From NCBI GenBank assembly GCA_021613535.1, contig CP075493.1, forward strand, positions 14,508,001 through 14,572,000: DNA of 64,000 nt, read 5' to 3'. Every line of letters begins with the position of its first letter. The stretch's first letter is position 1. This stretch comes from Adineta vaga. Lineage: Eukaryota > Rotifera. Made by a program: the position numbers and the translations under genes. Of the stretch, positions 1-12,051 are shown piece after piece. The notes below the pieces were generated by a model. The model saw only the letters and a program-made list of their open reading frames with translations, was not told the DNA's origin and searched no databases.

Positions 1-32
1 TAATTCAAATAAGTATTTGGAACGAAATTATT

Positions 33-434
33 ATGGGTAACACAAAAAGCACAATAACTGGAGAATTTGAAGTTTACGTCTTGTATAAGACTCTTGGCAC
101 AGATTCATACACGGGTTTGGGTGATCGTCGTATTTCACATCATATATGTTTGTTGAAATCAACAAAAACTGGTAAATATTATTATTCAGAATTGGAAACA
201 GATGATCCTATTAAGCAAGGTACCATCAAAATAAAATTTGGTGAATATTCATTCTTTCCAGGTCCTATTAATTATGACACTATAGGCTATACAGATAGAA
301 CGATAGATGAAATGAAGGAATTTGTTGAGAACAACAACTATGAGGGAGCAATTTATAATTTATTCCTCAATAATTGTCAGCATTACGTACGAGCTTTTAT
401 TCATTTCTTAAATATAAAGGGTTCTTTTGGCTGA
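33..434 (+). CDS. LRAT/NlpC-P60-like (permuted papain fold) protein, putatively myristoylated
   Basis: Single-exon protein of 133 residues. Residues 113-119 read NNCQHYV, close to the NCEHFV active-site box of the LRAT/H-Rev107 family. A His pair at residues 36-37 lies in an early strand (RISHHICLL), where that family keeps its catalytic His. The order His then Cys fits the circularly permuted papain fold of LRAT-like thiol acyltransferases and PPPDE-type peptidases. The N-terminus MGNTKS matches the N-myristoylation consensus (Gly2, Ser6), so membrane anchoring is plausible. Length is near the usual 130-170 residues of a stand-alone LRAT domain. The start is the first ATG after the window edge; an upstream exon cannot be excluded. 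Substrate is unknown; a DeSI-type peptidase is the main alternative. Confidence 0.6.
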   Translation: MGNTKSTITGEFEVYVLYKTLGTDSYTGLGDRRISHHICLLKSTKTGKYYYSELETDDPIKQGTIKIKFGEYSFFPGPINYDTIGYTDRTIDEMKEFVENNNYEGAIYNLFLNNCQHYVRAFIHFLNIKGSFG

Positions 435-1572
435 TCTGAATTTACTCAATTTGCTGAAAATCCATCCAAAATTCATGTACACCATGCCTGTAGAGAGCTT
501 CTATGAAAACTAGCTGTTAAAAATTTTTATTCGTTCTTTGAAACTATTACAAATAAATTGATAGTTCAATTGAATATACTTCTGTGCGCGATCATATGGT
601 TCATGAATATGTTATTAACGACTGTATACGGACCATCTCATGGGTGCCTATTTCTATGTCATGTTACTCTTTTTTTTGCCTCTTTTTTACTTTCATCACA
701 GATAGCATCCTAATAATGATTTCCGTATAAGTTTGTCTACAGTTAACTCACCCTTTTGTCATCTTTCGGTAGTCGTAACTCAAGAACACATAGCTACTAT
801 AGTGCTGAAATTTATCATTTCATGAGATAATTAGATGCCCTACGTTAGCTAGAAATTTCACTTTATTAGGCTGCCCTATTACAATTCTGTAGCCTCAGAA
901 AATCCCGGTAACGGACTCACCATGATTTGTTAAATTCTTTCAGTTTCAAAGTTTATGCATACATTCTTTGGGAGCAACCTCTGAACAACTTCGACCATAG
1001 GTTCACAAACTTACACATTCACCCCAGTTATCACATACAGAACTATCGGACGTGGACATTTAAAAAATTATGTTATCATAGAACAATTAAAGAACAATGT
1101 GTTTATTCTCTTTTTTTCTAATGAAAAAGTTCATGAGAGTGTTACTGATCACAATATCAAGCAAAATAAGTGACATAAAGAATCATTCTCTGATTTATAC
1201 ATTTACGTGAAAGCAATAAGTTTACCTAGGATGTATCAACTAGATTCTTAGTATGAAATAAATGTTTTAGAAGTTCTAAAACATCGCTTGTAAAACATGT
1301 GAGTATTTTCACTTTAGGAATATGCCTGTGTCAATATCTAAGAAAGACATGTATAAAACGCTATCATATAAAGCAATTATTTTATTGAAATTTTCAACAA
1401 AATAATCAAGGCAAATCAATCGTAAGAAAATATGACTATTGAATCAAGAAAAAAAAAGAAAAGAAAGATAGTACGCATTGATGCGAAAAGAAAAACATAA
1501 CCTTATGATCATTGACATGTTTTTATCAAAATAAGAAAAGTACATACTTTTCGAATGATAATATTATCAAGT
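435..1572. other. Intergenic, no supported gene
   Basis: No reading frame here has a recognisable domain or splice structure. The stretch 830-920 is slightly richer in G+C but matches nothing I recognise. Confidence 0.5.
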
Positions 1573-1580
1573 ATATAAAA
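1573..1580 (+). promoter_or_regulatory. TATA-like box
   Basis: TATATAAA lies about 32 bases upstream of the ATG of the fatty-acid-binding protein gene, in a low-complexity A/T stretch. A core promoter role is inferred from position only. Confidence 0.35.
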
Positions 1581-1611
1581 ACGATTTTATATTATTATAT
1601 TTTTAATATAA

Positions 1612-2212
1612 ATGGCTAGCAACAATAATATTCAAGCATTCAAAGGCAGTTGGGATTATGTAAGTTTTTGTATGAAAAAAGTTCTGAAAAAATTAAATTT
1701 CTTTCTTTTAATTGAAACTCAGATAGATGGAGATAATTTGGACGAAATTTTAAAAGCAATCGGCCTGAACAAAGTTATACGTACACTTGCAAAGACTGTT
1801 AAACCTCGTCTTGTTATAGAAGAAAAAAATGGAAAATGGACATTTAAAAATGAATCAAAAATCAAAACTTCATCATTTGAATTTACACCTGATGTTGAAT
1901 TTGAAGACTCATTACCAAATGGAGACAAAATGACGGTTAATATTATTTATTTAAGAATTTGAAAAACAAAGAAAATTTTCTATTCCTTTTAAAGGCAACT
2001 GTTCATTTTGATCAAAATGGCAAATGGATACAAAATATTCGATATCAAAATGGAGCACAAATGTTAGTACAACGGTGGATTAATGATAAAGATCAATTAG
2101 AAAATGTAAATTTTATTTTATTTTTAGATGTATTATTACTTATTTTTCTTTATTCTAGGCTATGGAATGTGGAAATCTTAAAGCTAATCAAGTATATAAA
2201 CGTGTTTCTTAA
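1612..2212 (+). CDS. Fatty-acid / retinoid-binding protein (FABP, lipocalin superfamily)
   Basis: Four exons, 1612-1659, 1723-1935, 1995-2105 and 2159-2212, all phase 0, give 141 residues. The N-terminal FKGSWDY, the helix DNLDEILKAIGL, the VEFEDSLPNGDKMT strand and the C-terminal VYKRV ending are signatures of cytosolic FABPs. Four exons with three introns is also the classic FABP gene layout. The ligand-carboxylate Arg near the end (R-x-Y in fatty-acid binders) is replaced by Gln (QVY), as in cellular retinol-binding proteins, while the preceding strand keeps an Arg (VQRW). The ligand could therefore be a retinoid or another neutral lipid rather than a fatty acid. The role is intracellular lipid carriage; no signal peptide is present. 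Confidence 0.85.
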
Positions 2213-2666
2213 TCATAGAAATTTGTTATTATTTACTTTTTAACATAAACTCGATTAATTGACAAAAATTTTGATTTTTTTTAACAATCTATTAGAATAC
2301 ATATTTTATTTAAAATAAATCTAAAGTTTAAACACTTACTTTGTCTTTGTAGCAGAGGTACTTCGTATCTACACACTTTTTTAACGTATACTACTGCTTC
2401 ATCGTTTTTCATCTATGAAGAATATATTTTTTGAAATTATGTAATAATATACTGATGAGTAATATATTAAGATCGATGGGCGTGTAACGCAAAACACGTC
2501 ATATCGACAACTTCCTTCTCTTTTAACGTGAAGAAAAAACCAATGCGTTTAAGTAATTACGATGAAATTAGTTATGATGGTAAATTTACCATATTATAAA
2601 ATGATATAAATACAGATATCTCTTCTTGGTTTTTCTTCAATTGTTTCAATAATATACAATAAAACG

Positions 2667-3617
2667 ATGATGTGGAATCATTACCGGATGAATATAAATC
2701 CAAATTATGTTGGTGCAAGAGATCAATATCAATATCACAGACGACTTTTCTCCTTTCCAGTACAACCATTGCCATCCAGAGTTGATCTACGCCGATTTAT
2801 GACGGATGTTGAAGATCAACGAAAGATGAATACATGGTAAATATTGTTATAACCAAAAAATAGTTAGTATTGATTTATCATATTGTTTCAGTTGTGCAAA
2901 TGCATTTGTCGGTATATATGAATATCTAATAAAACGGACGACAGGTTATTATATTGATGTATCTCGTTTATTTATTAATTTTAATGGTCAAATAAGAACA
3001 CAATATGGACGTCTAATTACAGATTTAGGTGTTAATCAAAGAGATATTGCATTAGGTATAAGAGAATATGGAGTTTGTAAAGAAACAAGTTGGCCATATA
3101 AAGAGAATTTTTTGAATGTGATGCCATCTCGTAATGCATATGAAGAAGCAAACCGTTATACAGTTATTTTACTTCGTGTTCCAATTGATATTCTTGCTAT
3201 TGAAATATGTTTACAAAATGGTGTACCAGTTCCTATCGATATTATATTAGATGACGATACATCAAATAATATCATAATGAATAATGGTTACTTAGTGATA
3301 CGTCAACTTAATGATCAATCGATTAATAGACGTGCTTTTCATACTGTTGTTATTGTTGGTTATGATCGACAAACACGACATTTTATCGTACGAAACTCTT
3401 GGGGATCGAACTGGGTAAGTGAAATCGTTTTATATCGAATTATATTTCTATAAACTCACAATTTTAGGGTGATCGAGGTTATTTCTACATGCCATATGAT
3501 TTTATATATAGTCGTCTTCGTGTCAATTATAAATATGCTCTATGGACTATTGTAGAAATTATACCGCGCGGAACAAAATTACCCAGCGTACTTCAGTTAG
3601 TTGTACCTGAGTCTTGA
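2667..3617 (+). CDS. C1A (papain-family) cysteine peptidase
   Basis: Three exons, 2667-2836, 2892-3414 and 3468-3617, give 280 residues. The mature-domain opening VDLRRFMTDVEDQ supplies the oxyanion-hole Gln, followed by the catalytic Cys in NTCCANAF. The His lies in FHTVVIVGYD and the Asn in RNSWGSNW, so the triad is complete. The first intron interrupts the catalytic Cys codon (TG|T). There is no signal peptide and only about 40 residues of N-terminal extension, unlike lysosomal cathepsins with a full prodomain. The C-ANA active-site wording resembles intracellular C1A peptidases of bacteria and some protists. Translation may begin further upstream by splicing; 2667 is the earliest in-frame ATG I can support. 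AATAAA at 3657 is a likely poly(A) signal. Confidence 0.75.
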
Positions 3618-5354
3618 CGAATGCTTACACACTTTTTCTTTTCAATGTATGTACCTAATAAACATATTCCAACGAATTATTTTTCTAATAGTCAAAATTA
3701 AATACGTGTATTTTATACCACTTCTCACAATATGAACGAATTATTCAGAACAAAAAAGTGAATATTTCACATAAATAATTGAGCTGTCATTAAAATGAAA
3801 AAAAGAAGTAGACTAGATATTCACTCGATTTGTAACAAATAGCTTTGCATTATTACTTTCTTCTCATGAATGCCGACATACCACATTAAATACCTTTCAT
3901 TTCCTATACAAGTCATAACTTATCGATCAGTAACCATCTGAACTACAGATCGTTTTCCGTAAAAACGTTTTTTAATAATATAAATGCTAGAATATCGTTA
4001 ATTTTATAATTAACAAAGCGGAACTTTTTATCATTCTTTTGTCGTTATCAATATAGTTTCCGGGGGAAAACAAAACTTGGCTACTATGCATAAGTCAATA
4101 ACTAATTCTGAACTATCATTTAAATTAGTGAAAAAAAGGCAACTGTACAATGCGGTCAAAACAAATTCTATAGATCATAATGATAAAGATGTTTGATAAA
4201 AACGAAGATCGTTCATCTGATGCTATTTATTATTCAACTGAATTAATTGATATTTAATACATTCTAACGCATTCACAAATATGTTCAATATACTAATTGA
4301 ATTAAACATCTTCTTCTTAGTAATAATCCTAAATTTCAATGCATCTTACTATCCAAAAATTAATCTTTGAAAATAGTATTTGTTTCGCGAAATTTTGAAG
4401 AACGTTTTGATATTTATAAATATCGAAAAGAATAATTTTTCTCAGCATATGACATGAATTATTTTCAAACTTAGTTTTTCTACTCAAGGTTTGATAAACT
4501 CATCTTTTTGAATTGAAATATAATAGGTAATTCGAGAAAGAAAATCAAAGATAGCTTGCAAAGAAACTATTTTTTCATTATAGGATCAAATATGAAAATC
4601 CGTACTTAAACAGACTGGAGAAAAAGAATCATAGAGAAACAAACAATATGATTGGTGATTGAATTATTGAATGTTCTTAATTGAAAATCATTATGCAAAG
4701 GCAACGCTTATCCACTCGGAGCGGTTAACATCAGCGTTCCACTCCAAAAATATCTGTTTTTTATTAATGTCGGCATGAATCCTATGGATAAATATAGAAT
4801 TTTTTGTGAACTTGAACATAAACCTACACGAATGTTTCATTAATATAATAGGGAATGTTACCGGGAGCAGCTAGTCGTTCGTCAGCACCTCTATGTGGCG
4901 CCAATACACAGATTTACAAGAGAGAAAAGCAAGACTTCTTTACTTCAAAAACTGTTTCATGTATAAGTAAAGTACGCAGAAACACACTATCATAGAAGTC
5001 TATGGATTTCCTAAATTTTTTGACGTTTGATCCTGACACAAACATACAAACTATTTTTCTTTCATATGACTCTCCTAACATACTCAAGGGGAATTAAAGT
5101 TTATTTGCTTTTGTGTAATATTATAAATATTGTATAGATATATTCTTAGTTAACATGAGAAAAAAGTAAGGATAACATAACACAACCTTTTGAAAGTACT
5201 GATCATTAAAAATTGATGAAGTTTTTTACTTTAAAAACAATTCCGTTATGTCATAGTTTTAGATAAAATATAAGTAAAGTTGGCATCACATTCGAGTAAT
5301 TATTGTTTGAAATCATTTAACAATAATAAAATATTGATTTGAATTGTATCCTAA
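3618..5354. other. Intergenic, AT-rich
   Basis: Apart from the AATAAA at 3657 I see no gene. A short G+C-richer patch at 4855-4910 has no recognisable RNA or protein signature. Confidence 0.5.
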
Positions 5355-6843
5355 TTAGCATAAATTTAAAAGAACATTCAAAGTAAAATTAGCATCCGAA
5401 GTAACAGCAATATCAATTTTTCCATCAGAATTAAAATCTCCTGTCGTTATATCAATAATATAAAGATCAGTTGATAATGTTTGGTAAGAAAGAAATGTTC
5501 CATCTTGATTATTTAATAAAATATAAATAAAAGAATCATCATTATTCGAAGCAATAATATCAATAAATGAATCATTGTTTAAATCAGCTGTTTTAACTGG
5601 TATTGGAGCATAACCAATATAATATGCATCACGTTTATAAAAATGTCCTTGTCCATCATTAAATAAAACTCCAACAGAAGATGAACCATGATTAGCAGTA
5701 ACAATATCAATAAAATAATCATTATTTAAATCAGCAACGGTTATTCCCCATGGTGCAATTCCAGTTGAATATGTTTTTCTAGGTTTAAAAAATCCATTTT
5801 TATCATTAATATAAAGACTAATTGTATTATCACTATAATCAGCAACAACAAAATCTGGATAGGAATCATCATTAAAATCTGCAATTGATACAGCTGTACA
5901 ATCATGACCAGCTTGATAAATTTTTGAATGACTAAATGAAAAATTATTATAATCATAGAAAACAGTTACAGAAGCATCATGATCATTAACAACAACAATA
6001 TCAGATAAAGAATTTTTATTAAAATCTGAAATATCAAGCCAATATGGATAATATTCTATTGGATCATTTCCAACTAAATATTCTTTTATTGAACTAAATT
6101 TACGATTTCCATTATTAATTACGATACCAATTGTACTTGTAAAAAGAAAAGGTATTATTATATCAGATTTATTATCATTATTTATGTCTTTAATTGAAAT
6201 ATAAACAGGATTTTTAGGAGTAACATATACTATTGCTTGATGAAATGAACCATTTCCCATACCATAATGAATTCCAATACTACTACTACTTCGATAAACA
6301 ACAACAATGTCAAGATAAAGATCTTCATCTAAATAAGCAGAAGTAAGTGACCAAGGAGTAATACCCGTTGAATAAGATGAATAATTCAGAAAATGTATTG
6401 GATTGCATTGAATAACTAAAAGATTTTTCTTAATCAAATAAATAAACTTTTTTTTTTAATAAAATTACAATAATTACTGCTAGAAATATTTCTCGACTTT
6501 GTTGTGATCACTAAATAAAATCTTTTTTATTTAGAATTCTATTCGTTCTTTGTTATCTTCTTACTTTCAGTTGAAATTAATTTACTTTGAGTTGTTCTTG
6601 TCGATCTCTTGAAGATCATTGTTGTTTCTATTTGTAATGGAAAGATATAATCTATACTGACTGATATTAGAAATCGTATAGAACTTTCAAAAAAATAGTT
6701 TCATTTATATTCGAAGTGTAAAAAGAATTTTACTTGACAAAAATATTCTTCTTACCAATATTAGATTCAGTATCAATGAAGGAAAAGACTGCTTGAATAC
6801 GAATGAAGATAACAAGAATAATAATGATAATAATGATAAACAT
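5355..6843 (-). CDS. Secreted FG-GAP/VCBS repeat (beta-propeller) protein
   Basis: Two exons: 6843-6756 encodes a hydrophobic signal peptide (a run of Ile/Leu/Val after the initiator Met), and 6415-5355 encodes the rest. The 340-nt intron joins in phase 1; total 382 residues. About seven repeats carry the calcium-binding pattern D-[FL]-N-x-[DN]-x-x-x-D-[IF]-[VIA] (for example DFNDDSYPDFVV, DLNNDYFIDIV, DFNSDGKIDIA) spaced about 45-50 residues apart, the arrangement of integrin-alpha-like or bacterial VCBS propellers. A secreted adhesion or carbohydrate-binding role is inferred from the fold. Such proteins are numerous in bdelloids and often thought bacterial in origin. No catalytic domain is attached. 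Confidence 0.8.
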
Positions 6844-7571
6844 TGGGATTAAAAAACAATTCCAAAGAAAAAATCGAGATATTTTCGATATATGAATGTT
6901 TCTATAAGAAATTTATATTAAAAGAAAAATATTCATTTTCACAATTAAAAGATTACTTTGAAGTCGAATTTTCTTCATCTGATGATAGTTTTTCCATTGA
7001 TATTTTGTACTATGTATTCAAATATACAAGATTTCTTTTTGTCAAATATTTTATTAACTTATTTCAAACTGATGATATTGTTCGCGAGAAAAAAATTCAA
7101 GAAAAAAAACCTATTAACATATTGTGAAGGAATATACGCGTCGTTCTATTTAATTACTCGAATAGTTTTACGCCAGAAAGAAAGAAAAATCAAATAATTA
7201 CTTTCCTATGATATAGAATAGATTTTTCTTCTTACCAATGAATATAACTAAAATAGATCATCATTCTTTGTCTACAATGTCATTTTTATCTAGTCATAGG
7301 AAAATTAATCGATAGATATTCAAGAAGCATACTAAACAATTGTTTTAAATAAGAGAGAAAATGTTCATTTTCTCGAAACAATTCATTACAAACAAACGAG
7401 TTCTGGATGCTTGGACTGTAACCCTTTTTTCTTCACAATTGAACGCTTTTTTTTCAAACTAACATTTAGTAAATCATTTTCTTTCTTCTTACCATATAGG
7501 AAACAAACAATACAAAATATTTCTTTTGGATCGTAAATGTTCGTCCGTATACAAACTTCAATATAAACAGT
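6844..7571. other. Divergent intergenic spacer
   Basis: It lies between the minus-strand VCBS gene and the plus-strand membrane-module genes. The only open frames need TTG starts and show biased A/T-rich composition; no domain is recognisable. Confidence 0.5.
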
Positions 7572-10326
7572 ATGTATCTTTTCTTTATGTGTGCAAATCG
7601 AGAAAAATATACAAATAATCTTTATAGTCTCAACATTAATGTCTCATTATTTATTTTAGTGATGAATATTCGACGATCTCTCTCTCATTTTTTCCATAAA
7701 TCTGAACTTTTCTTTTTAACTTTCAATCTATTTCCATCTATTCCTCCAACTACTGATCAACATGAACTTCGTCATCAACGTATTTCAACAAAATTATTTA
7801 TCTTTCTTCTCACTATATCATTATCTATTTTACTTTTATACACTTCATTAATAAACATTACTCAAACTATTTCCATCAAAACACCTTCTATTATACAATA
7901 TTCACAACTTTATCATCGACATGGTCAATCATTAATGTGTGATTGTACACATATATCAGTTAATTATGAAAAGTTTATTCATATTGATTATACTTTACAT
8001 CAAGTATGTCAAAGTGATTTTGTTACAAAACAATGGACAACTTATCTAGCTCAAACACCGGGAAACGATGGTGATTTCTATGATAACTTTCGAATATTAA
8101 GTTCCTATGCATTTCAGGCTTTAAATACATTTTGTATATTAGTAAATCAAACAATATCAAATCGTTTAGTTGAATTTTATTCTACACAATATGTAAGTGC
8201 ATCTGTAACATCACTCAATGTATTTCAATCACAAACGAATGCATTGATTTCACAATTTATTTCATCAACCAGAGCTGATTTTCTAATCTCACTAACAATG
8301 ATACGTAATACAACGCAAAGTAATGCTTTAGTTTCTGGACAATTTACTAATTATCGATTATATGTGACAATAAATGGTCCATTATTTTCTAAATCTATTT
8401 GGTATGATGATTGTGTATGTGCTTCATCTGCTACATGTACTGATCAATGTACCATTATCAATTATCCTGATTTCACAAAAACATTTTTTGTCCCCGGTTT
8501 CTATTTGGGATGTTATATAGTTGAAGCATTATTTCATTCGACTTTTCAATGCTTCTTCGATCAAAATTGCATCGATGAAATAAAATTTTATTTAGATCCA
8601 TCAAAATCTTTTAATGTTACAGCACTTGATAGTTCTTTATCGATACGTTTTGTTGAAGATTCAACAATTGAAAATATTCTTAATGAATTAATGATTGAAG
8701 AATGGAATACTTCGAGTACATATGAAAACTATTATAATGAATGTCAACCATCACAATGTATTTATACTGAAACAACAAAGAATAATGTTATTTATATTGT
8801 AACTGCAATGATTGGACTTCTTGGTGGTTTAATTGCAGTTTTGCGAGTCATCGTTCCATCTGGAGTGGCTTTTATAAGTAAACATTTATTCAAAATAAAT
8901 ATATCAAAGAACGGTAAGATATTAAAATACATCTTTTTATCCAATTTGTGTTTGAGATCACATTCAAATTATAGAAGAACGGTCAAAAGAAACACCAAAA
9001 TATACCATTTTACATAGAATAAAACATTTTCTGTTTACATTCAATTTATTTCCATCTATTCCTCCAACTACTGATCAACATGAACTTCGTCATCAACTTA
9101 TTTCAACAAGATTGTTTATCCTTCTTCTCACTATATCATTATCTATTTTGCTTTTATACACTTCATTAATAAACATTACTCAAACTATTTCCATCAAAAC
9201 ACCGTCTATTAAACAATATTCTCAGCTTTATCATCGACATGGTCAATCATTAATGTGTGATTGTACACATATATCAGTTAATTATGAAAAGTTTATTCAT
9301 ATAGATTATACTTTACATCAAGTATGTCAAAGTGATTTTGTTACACAACAATGGATTAATTCTCTTAGATTACTTGGTGGTGGTCTCGCGTATCATACGG
9401 ATTTTCGAGTAACAGGAATATTTATGTTTCAAGCTTTAAACACATTTTGTACACTCGTCGATCAAACAATATCAAATCGATTAATACAATTTTATTCTAC
9501 ACAATATATCAGTGCATCTGTTATTCCATCCAATGTGTTTGAAACACAGACAAAAACATTGATTTCACAATTTATTTCATCAACCAGAGCTGGTTTTTTA
9601 GTATCATTAACAATGATACGAAATACAACGCAAAGTAATGCTTTAGTTTCTGGACAATTTACTAATTTCAAATTTAATTATAATAGTCAAAGCGCGCGTA
9701 TTGTTTCTGATTCAGAAAAATATGAAAATTGTACATGTGCTTCATCATCAACATGTATAACACAAGCTTTAATTCTTAATTTGTCCAATTATATAACATT
9801 ATTTTCTGTTCCTGGTATTTATGTTGGATGTTATCCAATTGAATCGTTATTACAATCTAATCTTCAATGTTTTTATAATTATATTTGTATCAGCAGATTA
9901 CAATCTTATTTTAATGAATTTTCATTGATCAATGTAACAGCTCTGAATATCTCTGCATCGAATCGTTTCTTGATCAATTCAACAGTGGAAGAAATTGTCA
10001 ATGAATTAATGGTTGAAGAATGGAATACATCGAATATATATGAAAACTATTATAATGAATGTCAACCATCACAATGTAGTTATACAGAACTGTCAAAGAA
10101 TGGTGCAATTTATATTGCAACAGCAGTGATCGGATTACTCGGAGGTTTAATTACCGTTTTGAAATTTTTAGTACCAAGTTTAGTTATGTTTATCAGTAAA
10201 ACAAGAAAATTTTTTGACTCAGAACATGGTAAGTGTAAAATCATTTATATGAAGAAGAGTATTTGTCTGTTCGCTATGCATTCAGTTCTTGTGATAGCTA
10301 TGATTAACAAACTTTCTATAGAGTGA
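7572..10326 (+). CDS. Two-module cysteine-rich membrane protein (tandem copies 1 and 2 fused by splicing)
   Basis: Copy 1 (7572-8913) is joined by a 61-nt intron (8914-8974, GTAAGA...TATAG, phase 1) to copy 2 (8975-10228). A 93-nt intron (10229-10321) leads to a terminal five-base exon with TGA. The spliced frame is open throughout, 866 residues from 7572, or 836 from the ATG at 7662. Each module has a short cytoplasmic start (NLFPSIPPTTDQHELRHQ), a TM helix, a Cys-rich ectodomain of about 330 residues with many N-glycosylation sites (CDCTHISVNYEKF, CQSDFV, CTCASSSTC, QPSQC) and a second TM helix near IGLLGGLI. Function is unknown; the layout recalls two-TM DEG/ENaC or P2X subunits without their motifs. 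If the first intron is retained, copy 1 stops at 9017. Confidence 0.6.
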
Positions 10327-10553
10327 TTTTCTGAGCCCATCAGTTAGAGATTTAACGAGGGGTGTTTTGATAAAATTTCACCTGATTTTGATTCCTTCAT
10401 TATATTCTCCACGTTAATGTTGGAATAAGGTCCGAGTGAAATTTGTAAGAGAATGGATGGATTTGTAATGCTACATAACGTGAGTTGAACATCTTTTCTT
10501 CATTCACATCATCAAAAAACTATTTGTTTCTTCTGAATATACTAAATTCTGAT

Positions 10554-11849
10554 ATGATAAAATCTTTCCTAGAAATTAATTTCAATCATCAAACTCGATT
10601 ATTGTATAAAAAATTTAAAGTTTATTCGACTACTCTCAATCTGTTTCCATCTATTCCTCCAACTACTGATCAACATGAACTTCGTCATCAACTTATTTCA
10701 ACAAGATTGTTTATCCTTCTTCTCACTATATCATTATCTATTTTGCTTTTATACACTTCATTAATAAACATTACTCAAACTATTTCCATCAAATCACCGT
10801 CTATTATACAATATTCTCAGCTTTATCATCGACATGGTCAATCATTAATGTGTGATTGTACACATATATCAGTTAATTATGAAAAATTTATTCATATTGA
10901 TTATACTTTACATCAAGTATGTCAAAGTGATTTTGTTACAAAACAATGGATTGATTATCTAACTACATCAGTTCCAGCTCATACTGTCTATTACATGAAC
11001 TTTAAGGTAACAGGCACGCGTACATTTCAAGCATTGAATTCACTTTGTATGTTAATAAATCAAACAATATCAAATCGTTTAATTGAATTTTATTCTACGC
11101 AATATGTAAGTGCATCTGTAACATCACTCAATGTATTTCAATCACAAACGAATGCATTGATTTCACAATTTATTTCATCAACCAGAGCTGATTTTCTAAT
11201 CTCACTGACAATGATACGAAATATTACTCAAAGCAATAGTTTATTCAATGGCCACTTTACTAATTATGTTTTTTATAAGTCATACGGTACTGCTATGAGA
11301 AGACCACAATTATACAATAATTGTACATGTACTTCATCATCAACATGTATAACACAAGCTTTAATTCTTAATTTGTCCAATTATATAACATTATTTTCTG
11401 TTCCTGGTATTTATGTTGGATGTTATCCAATTGAATCGTTATTACAATCTAATCTTCAATGTTTTTATAATAATATTTGTATCAGCAGATTACAATCTTA
11501 TTTTAATGAATTTTCATTGATCAATGTAACAGCTCTGAATATCTCTGCATCGAATCGTTTCTTGATCAATTCAACAGTGGAAGATATAGTCAATGAATTA
11601 ATGGTTGAAGAATGGAATACATCGAATATATATGAAAACTATTATAATGAATGTCAACCATCACAATGTAGTTATACAGAACTGTCAAAGAATGGTGCAA
11701 TTTATATTGCAACAGCAGTGATCGGATTACTCGGTGGTTTAATTACCGTTTTGAAATTTTTAGTACCACGTTTTGTTGGTTTTATCGTATTTTGTACAAG
11801 AAAATGCAAGCGTAGACGTGTTGAAGTCATTTTAATTGATGATATCTAA
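10554..11849 (+). CDS. Single-module cysteine-rich membrane protein (tandem copy 3)
   Basis: 431 residues from the ATG at 10554. From NLFPSIPPTTDQ onward it matches the upstream modules, near-identical over long stretches, and diverges mainly in one ectodomain loop (codons for the region after CQSDFVTKQW and after the first NCTC). It has one TM helix after the N-terminal motif and one near the C-terminus, then a basic tail (KCKRRRVEV). It has no C-terminal intron, unlike copies 1 and 2, and ends with TAA at 11849. The 5' exon differs from the other copies, so the start may be changed by splicing. Function is unknown; I recall many unnamed bdelloid proteins with the same CTHISVNYEKF pattern but no assigned role. 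Confidence 0.65.
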   Translation: MIKSFLEINFNHQTRLLYKKFKVYSTTLNLFPSIPPTTDQHELRHQLISTRLFILLLTISLSILLLYTSLINITQTISIKSPSIIQYSQLYHRHGQSLMCDCTHISVNYEKFIHIDYTLHQVCQSDFVTKQWIDYLTTSVPAHTVYYMNFKVTGTRTFQALNSLCMLINQTISNRLIEFYSTQYVSASVTSLNVFQSQTNALISQFISSTRADFLISLTMIRNITQSNSLFNGHFTNYVFYKSYGTAMRRPQLYNNCTCTSSSTCITQALILNLSNYITLFSVPGIYVGCYPIESLLQSNLQCFYNNICISRLQSYFNEFSLINVTALNISASNRFLINSTVEDIVNELMVEEWNTSNIYENYYNECQPSQCSYTELSKNGAIYIATAVIGLLGGLITVLKFLVPRFVGFIVFCTRKCKRRRVEVILIDDI

Positions 11850-11927
11850 TTGATTATATACACAAATACAATATTTTTATAAATCAAAAGCATACGAAAG
11901 CATCTTTTTAAGTTCAGTTTCATAGAA

Positions 11928-11994
11928 TATCTTGAGGGGATGGGTAGGTAAATGGAGAAGAGCGGACCCATACTCGCACCCTCAAGACAAAGAT
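11928..11994. repeat. G-rich fold-back element (copy 1)
   Basis: CTTGAGGG and GGGT on the left are mirrored by ACCC and CCCTCAAG on the right around a purine-rich loop. The same design recurs at 46330 and 59282. Confidence 0.5.
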
Positions 11995-12051
11995 ATATTG
12001 AAGTGAACGGTTTTATATTCATTTCTATGTGAAATAGAATTCTCGAATGAA

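Noticed and set aside
927-1121. 64-codon frame
   Set aside because: No recognisable domain or promoter, and non-ATG start.
4855-4910. Possible structural RNA (G+C patch)
   Set aside because: No cloverleaf, splice-leader or snRNA motif could be identified.
6843-7197. Plus-strand frames of 79-94 codons
   Set aside because: The longest needs a TTG start; composition-driven Lys/Phe/Ile text beside the VCBS promoter.
7572-11849. DEG/ENaC or P2X channel subunits
   Set aside because: Two-TM Cys-rich topology is similar, but no degenerin or P2X motif is present; left as unknown.
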